In this document: piece by piece, positions 58,260 through 64,000 of the stretch
Layout of the letters: each line of letters opens with the position of its first letter
How positions within the stretch are numbered: position 1 is the stretch's first letter
Made by a program: the position numbers and the translations under genes
Notes under the pieces: model-generated
Told to the model about the DNA's origin: nothing
Seen by the model: the letters and a program-made list of their open reading frames with translations, nothing else
The model's database searches: none
NCBI GenBank assembly: GCA_035048815.1
Contig: JAUCBN010000043.1
Span: forward strand, 3,475,001 to 3,539,000
Reading direction: 5' to 3'
DNA length: 64,000 bases
Source of the DNA: Abelmoschus esculentus
Taxonomy: Eukaryota; Streptophyta; Magnoliopsida; Malvales; Malvaceae

Positions 58260-60810
58260 TTTTTTATGTTGATGAAGGTCTAGTATGGTGGGTCCTCCTA
58301 CTTGATTCAACATTAAATATCTGTTTGTCTTGTTTTCATTTTCATTATTTATTTTCATAATTTTGTAGGGTTTTTTTTATTTTATTTTTTGTGTATGTGG
58401 TTGGATGCCAGTGATTGAAGATAAAGCAATTAAAGGGCGAAGGATCGCACAACCAACCACCAGAAAACAACGAATTTAATGTTCTCACAAAAATAAATAA
58501 AATACAAACAAAATAAATACAAGGAGGAATAATATTACAGATATAATTCACATGATTTAGTTAATTAAAGTATATTTTTAAATTTTATTAAATAATTTCA
58601 ATAAGAAATATTTTATTATAACATTGGATAATCAAAAATTATATTTATTTTTGTGAAAAATATTTTGATACATGAATTGTATAAACATTAGTTTACGTGA
58701 ATTATATTAAGATTTAAAATTTAGTGTTAAAGATTTAAATTTTAAGATTAAAATATAACATGATGTACAATTTTAAATTTTCTAATTAAAATATTTATTT
58801 TTTATATTTAAATATATATTTAGAAATTAAAAAAAAAATTATATGTGAGCGTGAAGAAGTTGAAACCTACCCAAAGAAGTGAATAGTTGGGTCTTTGAAA
58901 CAAAACAAAAACTGTGGGGTCCTCACTCAAATGCATGAATGTGTGAATTTGAATAAAGTGCTCCCAACTGTGTAGGACCTACTTCATTAGTATTTTTATT
59001 ATTATTTTGAATTTTTAAGATTTTATCTTAAATAATCCGAATTAATCATATCGTACATTTGATTTTAAATAAATGTTTGTTTTCATTTCATTCAAAGAAT
59101 CATCAGAGTATAATCAAAATTTATCGGTTCACTTTACAAAAACTATTATTAAATTAAAATAAATATTATTATAAAAGCTATTCTATATTTTTCTATAATC
59201 ACATTTCAATAACCCCCTTGTTAATTATTAACTAATTAAACCTGTTCCTTGATTAATTTATACCCAAACCTCACTGCTGACTCTCTAATCCTTTGATTAT
59301 CCCTCCATAAATATTCAATACTTTGAATAACTTAACCTGTGATATCAGCATCAGTAACACTTACTCCAAGTGAAACTGAGTGTCAGGCTTTTGATGTTAA
59401 TAGGACTACTTTGACAAAATTGATGTTTATTAATAGGAAAAGGGGAGATAAAGGATGAAAAGGAACTGTCATTTTCTTAAATAAAAATACAAAACAACAA
59501 CAGTTTTATTAATAGGTTTCAACTCAAGTTCAATTAAATTGAGTCGGGTTTAATAATTTATTTTATTATTTTTAATAAAATTATATGATTTTATTATAGA
59601 TAGAATTATAAAAAAAAATATTTTTATATGCCTCGTTAAACTATTGAATCGTTCATCTGAGAACTCAGATGAGACATCTTTGATAGATGTTACACATGAG
59701 TTAATGTCGTGTTCTTGGCTAGTTAAAGTTCACAAAATAGATCGACATGTTAACATGATTGCAGATTGATTAGTTGGTTACTACGGAAGAGACCATATTA
59801 CAGTTTCAGTTTTTGAAAACCCACCGATTGAAGTAGTTAAACTATGGAGGAGACTTAACCTTAATTTTAGATATTTTTATTCTTTATCATAAAAAAATCT
59901 TTAATCCTAATAGGAGGAAAAGACTATGTATAAAAATATATCTAAAGTTAAACTAAAAATTAAACTAACACAACTTAACAACAAAAACACCCAACATATA
60001 TTTTAATTTATTTTAATTTTAAAAATTAAAAATAATATATTATATTTTCAAATCATTCACGAACTTTTCAATTCAGACATAAAGTAATTTGGCTCAATTC
60101 ATTAAGAATTTAAATCGAATTCAATCAAATTAATTATTAATCGAATTTTAATTGATTTAAACTCAAATAACTTATAATTTATTTTGTTTCATTTACGGCT
60201 AAACGGGTATAAAACGTTTACTCGAATATGAAGAAAAATGTTCATTTTAATTTATGAGGCGAGATGAATATGATTATCTTGAAGATTTTATTAAAGATGA
60301 AACCTGTACGGTTTAAAATTACATTCATTATATAAAACATAAAATTTTATATTATGAAAATTAAAAATCATTACAAATTAAATAAAAACGATAATCTTAT
60401 TTCATTTAAATAACCAATATTTTTAAACTTGCTAATAGTAATTCCTTTAAATTTACTAATTTGATTATATTTTTTCCTCTGATCATAATTTTTCCAATTC
60501 TCCTCCAGTTGATGAGAAACTGTCCTACTCCTATACCAAGTAGTCTGAGTCCCCGTCTGCCATCTCTTCCTCACTTCAATCATTCAAGTTCTTTTTCTTC
60601 TTCTTCTTCTTTTCATTAACCAATCACTTTTTATTTCTCAAAAAGAGTTTAGGGTACCATAAAAAACATAGTATATTATAAAAAAATCATTTATTTATTA
60701 TCAGATTAATCAAAGTCAAAATAAATAATTAAGTTGGTATAAGTTGATTTTATATACAATTAATAAATTATTAAGTTTATATTTTTAGATCCCCTGAATG
60801 TAGATTCAAG
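58260..60810. other. Intergenic DNA with a decayed hAT-like element
   Basis: No gene is seen. About 59515-60200 has GAGTCGGGTTTAATAATTT, CACGAACTTTTCAATTC and CATTTACGGC words resembling the 48026 element, so it is probably a diverged relative. A (TTC)n run lies at 60590-60615. Confidence 0.45.
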
Positions 60811-60814
60811 GGTG

Positions 60815-60993
60815 GCATTGGTGCACGAACCATCTAACCTCATCGGTTAAAGGAACGGTTGTTCTTCTTGAAGATCACGGGTTCGAGCATCAGAACTGTC
60901 AGTACAGTAATTGAGCAATCAATGTCTAATGGTTGAGAGTATGTACTCTAGAACAGATACTACTGTAATCACTGTAGCTATACTAGTGTAATC
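60815..60993 (+). repeat. tRNA-derived SINE-like copy (best preserved)
   Basis: An A-box-like CTCATCGGTTAAAGGAACGG and a B-box-like CGGGTTCGAGCATCAG are followed by a body with CAGTACAGTAATTGAGCAAT and GATACTACTGTAATCACTGT. It is the longest and least altered of five copies seen in the window (3345, 4680, 24741, 41840 and here). Confidence 0.65.
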
Positions 60994-61107
60994 ACTGGAC
61001 CCAATTTCCCACGGTATGTAAACTGATTTTGAGTTCACACTACCAATGGCAGCCTTGTATTTTTCGGTCACTGTCCCATTATTCTTTGGAATTCTATTCT
61101 TGAATAA

Positions 61108-61150
61108 TTTAAAATTTTTTGACTCGACTCGATCTAATACTCACCCCTAA
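61108..61150. mobile_element. Terminal fragment of the 38285-type hAT-like element
   Basis: AAAATTTTTTGACTCGACTC then GATCTAATACTCACCCCTAA matches the right end of the element ending at 39284. No left end is seen. Confidence 0.5.
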
Positions 61151-61216
61151 CTGTAGCTAACACACAGAAAATGTAACTATTGTACATAGGATTGTCGGTA
61201 CCGTTTTTAGATACAC

Positions 61217-62761
61217 TTACCAGCCATAGATAGGATTTTTCACTTGTGGAGGTAAGAGATGAAGGTTTCCGCAATGTTGCTGGTCATAATCCCGTGTACC
61301 AGGTATTGCGCCGGTGCAAAGTCTAAGAACCTCATTTCCTGTGAGACAATAGTGGGCGAATGCTAACCCCCCATCAACCATCTCTGAAAGGTTGGACATT
61401 GAAAGCGGTTTTGCAATTAGTTTTCCAGTTGGTCTCACTTTTGCAGGATTACGTTCGTTATTTAAAACTCGGTCAAGCTCTGAATATTCTACCAATCTTC
61501 TGGTGGCAGCCTCCCATGACAGGTTGTATAGTTGCTCAGGGGTAAGGGGTTGAGGCTCTTTTGCCAGTGCTTCCTTTACTTTAGGAACAAAGTCTTCAGA
61601 AGTCTTGTAAGTCAGACAGTTGGGAAATGACCTAAAGAACTCATTCGAGGGATGGTCTGCACATACTACAAATTTTCCCATCGCAAGTGCCTCTGCAGAC
61701 TGCCGTAGCAGTGCAAAGCACATCACTGACACTGGGGTTTATGAAGACTTTGTACCTGCAGGCAAAGAAAAGAATCTTAGAATCTTATAAATGGAGGAAC
61801 TATACTTGTACAATGATTATTTTCGCAGAAGATTCTCTCTCACTATTTCTTTTTTCCTGAAAATCAATCATCATCTCCGCAATTGATTGGATGGCTTACC
61901 CGTGAAGAGAATCATCGGCATGGTCCCTTCCTTTGAGAAAATTAAGGTTCAAATTCAACCTCTTAGCAGTACTCTGAACTTCATGTGCATCCTCACCATT
62001 TCCATACACATCCAACTTGAAACCATCAAGATCATTCTTGTGCTTTGCCAGTAAATCTATCAACTCTCTGTACCCTTTAGCCCAGACTATCTTGCCTAAG
62101 AAGTATGCTCCTTTAGAAAAGGCTTGCTGCACAAGTTCCCTTTCTTCAGCAACTTTATCCCCAATTTTCAAAAACTTTGGATTTACTCCATGAACATTGC
62201 AAATCACGGACTTTGGAAGATCCTGAGTTGCAGCAGAACCTGAAGGATGGAAAACAAACAACTTGATTTATGCAATGCAAAGAATGACTCTTTCAAGTTT
62301 AGCAGTAAGACTTTTAAATGAATGGTTTAATGAGCAGGAGACTGAACTTATGATACAAGTTAGAATTGAAAGAACAAGTATAGTCAGAGATGCCAGATAG
62401 GCATATACAGAAGAGACACACCTTATGGCAATATGCTCTAGTGACTTTGGTGTGGACGATACCAACAACGTGGTTAAATTTGTCGGTCCAGCGTTTACCA
62501 TGATGGTACCAGTTCAGATGTTCAGGTTCTTCCAAAATACAAATGTCAGCATCTTTTGATGGGATGAACTGAGAAGTGCCTCCGGCAGGTATAATGCTTC
62601 GCCTTTCTTTCGAAAACTAGAAAACAATTAGCAAAACATTTTCAATTATCGTATGTGTTAAATGATTGAGAATGCAGAACCTGATGTAATACAATAATCG
62701 TTACCTTTCCCGGATAAAAGGAAATTTTAAAACCAGCCTTAAATCCAGTCCTTTCTTCAAG
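61217..62761 (-). pseudogene. DGD1: Digalactosyldiacylglycerol synthase 1 pseudogene, 5'-truncated
   Basis: Exon remnants on the minus strand are 62761-62705 (GFKISFYPGK), 62616-62422 (SKERRSIIPAGGTSQFIPSK, EEPEHLNWYHHGKRWTDKF), 62239-61900 (KSVICNVHGVNPKFL, GAYFLGKIVWAKGYRELIDL) and 61755-61217 (YKVFINPSVSDVLCTATA, MGKFVVCADHPSNEFFRSFP, ending NPIYGW). These are the glycosyltransferase domain of DGD1, the chloroplast outer-envelope enzyme that adds a second galactose to MGDG. Lesions relative to the family: about 25 codons missing after GIVHT; about 10 nt missing before the AATQDLP region, so the joined frame hits a stop; and about 7 extra nt after the TATA residues (near 61694-61700). The N-terminal half was not found up to the window end. 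A functional copy elsewhere in the genome is expected. Confidence 0.85.
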
Positions 62762-62829
62762 CTTTCTGAAGTCTGTCCAAACGCCACCCTCATAACAATG
62801 CCCTGTACTTTGACATCATTGAGTAAATG

Positions 62830-63905
62830 ATGTCATACTAAAGAGAGAGGGAAAAATAAGAACTGCTATTGTTTAATGGAAGTGGAACGCTCTACTTCGC
62901 AAGTATCTGAAGTGCTAGAAATACTTGAAAGGCAAGGGCGGTTCAAAGATTTTGGGGTCCTGTACAATTTATTAAAATATGGTCTTTAAAAGTAATTATC
63001 CATGATCTCTACTAGTTATAAAATTATAGCCCTTAGAAGCAAATATCCTTTTTAGGGACCCATGTGCGATCATTTTTATTGCGTCTGTCCAAAATTTTAC
63101 TAGTTTTACTGAAGCAATAGTAATAGTAATAGTAATAATCAATAAGATTCTATAATTAATTGTCATATCTAAGAAATAATTATAACGTTTTAACAATTAT
63201 AATTCATCTTTCTTAATAGTGCTTTCAAAAAATTTCAATGAATTTCAAGATTAACATAAATGTAGTTTATCAAAATTTGGGGCCTCTTTTTCAGGACTCT
63301 GTGCTATCGCTCTTATTGCACCTGTCCAGAACCCCCATCGTTGAAAGGTGGGGATAGCCATAATAGATTAAAAAATCTTCATTTCTTCCGCATACAAATT
63401 AAAACAAGCATCAAGCAGCCTGCTACTTCCTCAACAATCAACTGCCTATTAAAGATGACCAGAGGACTATTAATTATTCAGCTTAACTACCCCCCGGAAT
63501 AGAAAACAACATAATGGATTATTTCAAGCATCGAAAATTCATAATTATTCCAGAACAAAGGCTATTTAAGGTGGCGGCTGCAATTTTGTCCACGATAAAA
63601 CAACTGTATAAGTTTGTGAGATGAAGCTTTTATTGAACATTTTACAGATCCTATTAGACAGGAAGGACATCAACTGAAATAAGCTGCCAATTGTTTTATC
63701 TTAGAAAAATTGTTTGATGTCTTTGGCATTCACACCCGAGTCCGAGTAATGTCGATAGTAAGCTGCTCTATAGAATGGGAAGTTGGGTTGGTTTGGTCTA
63801 GTTCTTAAGACATTTGGAAACATATCTATCTTATATTTTAACTTTCATTGACACAAGTTGTCCTTTTGTTTTGGTATCAACTCTAACTTAACGTGCCAAT
63901 CAATT
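62830..63905. other. Intergenic DNA, no DGD1 N-terminal exons
   Basis: No coding exon of DGD1 or of the kinase fragment was recognised here. (AGT)n-like AATAGTAATAGTAATAGTAA lies on the plus strand near 63115-63137. Phrases TTTGGGGTCCTG near 62951 and TTTGGGGCCTC near 63278 recur in a loosely repeated context (GGGACCCATGTGCGATCATT versus GGACTCTGTGCTATCGCTC), suggesting an old duplication or repeat. Confidence 0.4.
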
Positions 63906-63908
63906 CAG

Positions 63909-64000
63909 TGACAAGAAAAATCACGACCAAAGCCGATGTGTTTAGTTTCAGAGTTGTGCTGATGGAGCTTGTAACTGGCATGATGGCATTGGACGATGGT
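63909..64000 (+). pseudogene. Receptor-like kinase fragment (TMK-like), runs off the window
   Basis: After an acceptor-like AATTCAG (63902-63908) the frame reads KITTKADVFSFRVVLMELVT then GMMALDDG, open to the last base. This is kinase subdomain IX of TMK-type receptor kinases (usual form TKVDVFSFGVVLMEL). The normally invariant Gly in SFG is Arg here, and the Gly before the first Lys is also Arg. No upstream kinase exon was found within the preceding 1 kb. It is therefore more likely a relic than a working gene, but the rest lies outside the window. Confidence 0.55.

Noticed and set aside
60840..60910. tRNA gene suggested by A and B boxes
   Set aside because: No cloverleaf or acceptor stem can be drawn, and the motif is repeated in a dispersed family.
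61217..61732. Intact 171-residue glycosyltransferase gene
   Set aside because: It is only the 3' part of a DGD1 copy, placed out of frame with the rest by an insertion.

Overview
This is plant nuclear DNA. Genes are split by GT-AG introns, intergenic DNA is strongly AT-rich, and the proteins are land-plant families (Dof, NF-YA, BELL homeodomain, B3, WVD2-like, U-box). The protein details and a solo LTR rich in GTATCGATAC motifs suggest a eudicot of the Malvaceae, cotton-like. That placement is inference. No organellar, bacterial or viral gene block was seen, and no complete autonomous transposon.

Layout, left to right. 1-5480 is AT-rich intergenic DNA with old repeat debris. An ABCG22-type half-size ABC transporter runs on + (5773-10604). 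10870-17640 is intergenic and holds a long-armed MITE with a 9-bp target duplication, a doubtful 34-codon ORF, a 2.24-kb solo LTR with a 5-bp target duplication, and the first of three copies of another MITE family. A single-exon gene of unknown function follows on + (17748-18245), then a nine-exon WVD2-like/TPX2-family gene on - (21707-18897, first exon 5' UTR only). After more repeats come a Mal d 1/fra a 1-associated protein gene on - (28388-26670) and the Fe-S co-chaperone HSCB on - (32876-30850). HSCB is head-to-head with an expp1-family secreted protein on + (33114-34383), with 237 bp between start codons. A single-exon B3-domain protein with EAR-like motifs lies on - (36701-35862). 37250-44500 is repeat-rich intergenic DNA.

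The right part holds a cluster of regulatory genes: NF-YA on + (44999-47089) with a miR169 site in its 3' UTR, a Dof factor on + (49700-50440), a PUB22/23-type U-box ubiquitin ligase on - (51949-50741), and BLH1 on - (55164-52885). A further repeat-rich gap leads to a 5'-truncated, frameshifted DGD1 pseudogene on - (about 62761-61217) and, at the right edge, a receptor-kinase fragment on + that carries a substitution at a normally invariant kinase Gly.

These genes are neighbours rather than a pathway. From memory, their Arabidopsis counterparts fall in a few blocks: At5g06380-At5g06530 (unknown protein, HSCB, NF-YA10, ABCG22), At2g35880-At2g35940 (WDL4, PUB23, BLH1) and At3g52310-At3g52450 (ABCG27, DOF3.5, PUB22). 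The window therefore looks like an ancestral gene order that Arabidopsis split among duplicated segments. Several genes touch ABA, drought or defence biology (ABCG22, NF-YA/miR169, PUB22/23, BLH1), but nothing in the sequence shows co-regulation.

Exon boundaries were set by hand from splice sites, frame and remembered homologues. No alignment was run. I found no convincing novel biological system. The most informative oddities are the transposon copies with visible target duplications, the decayed DGD1 copy, the paired-promoter arrangement and the derived start of the Dof gene.
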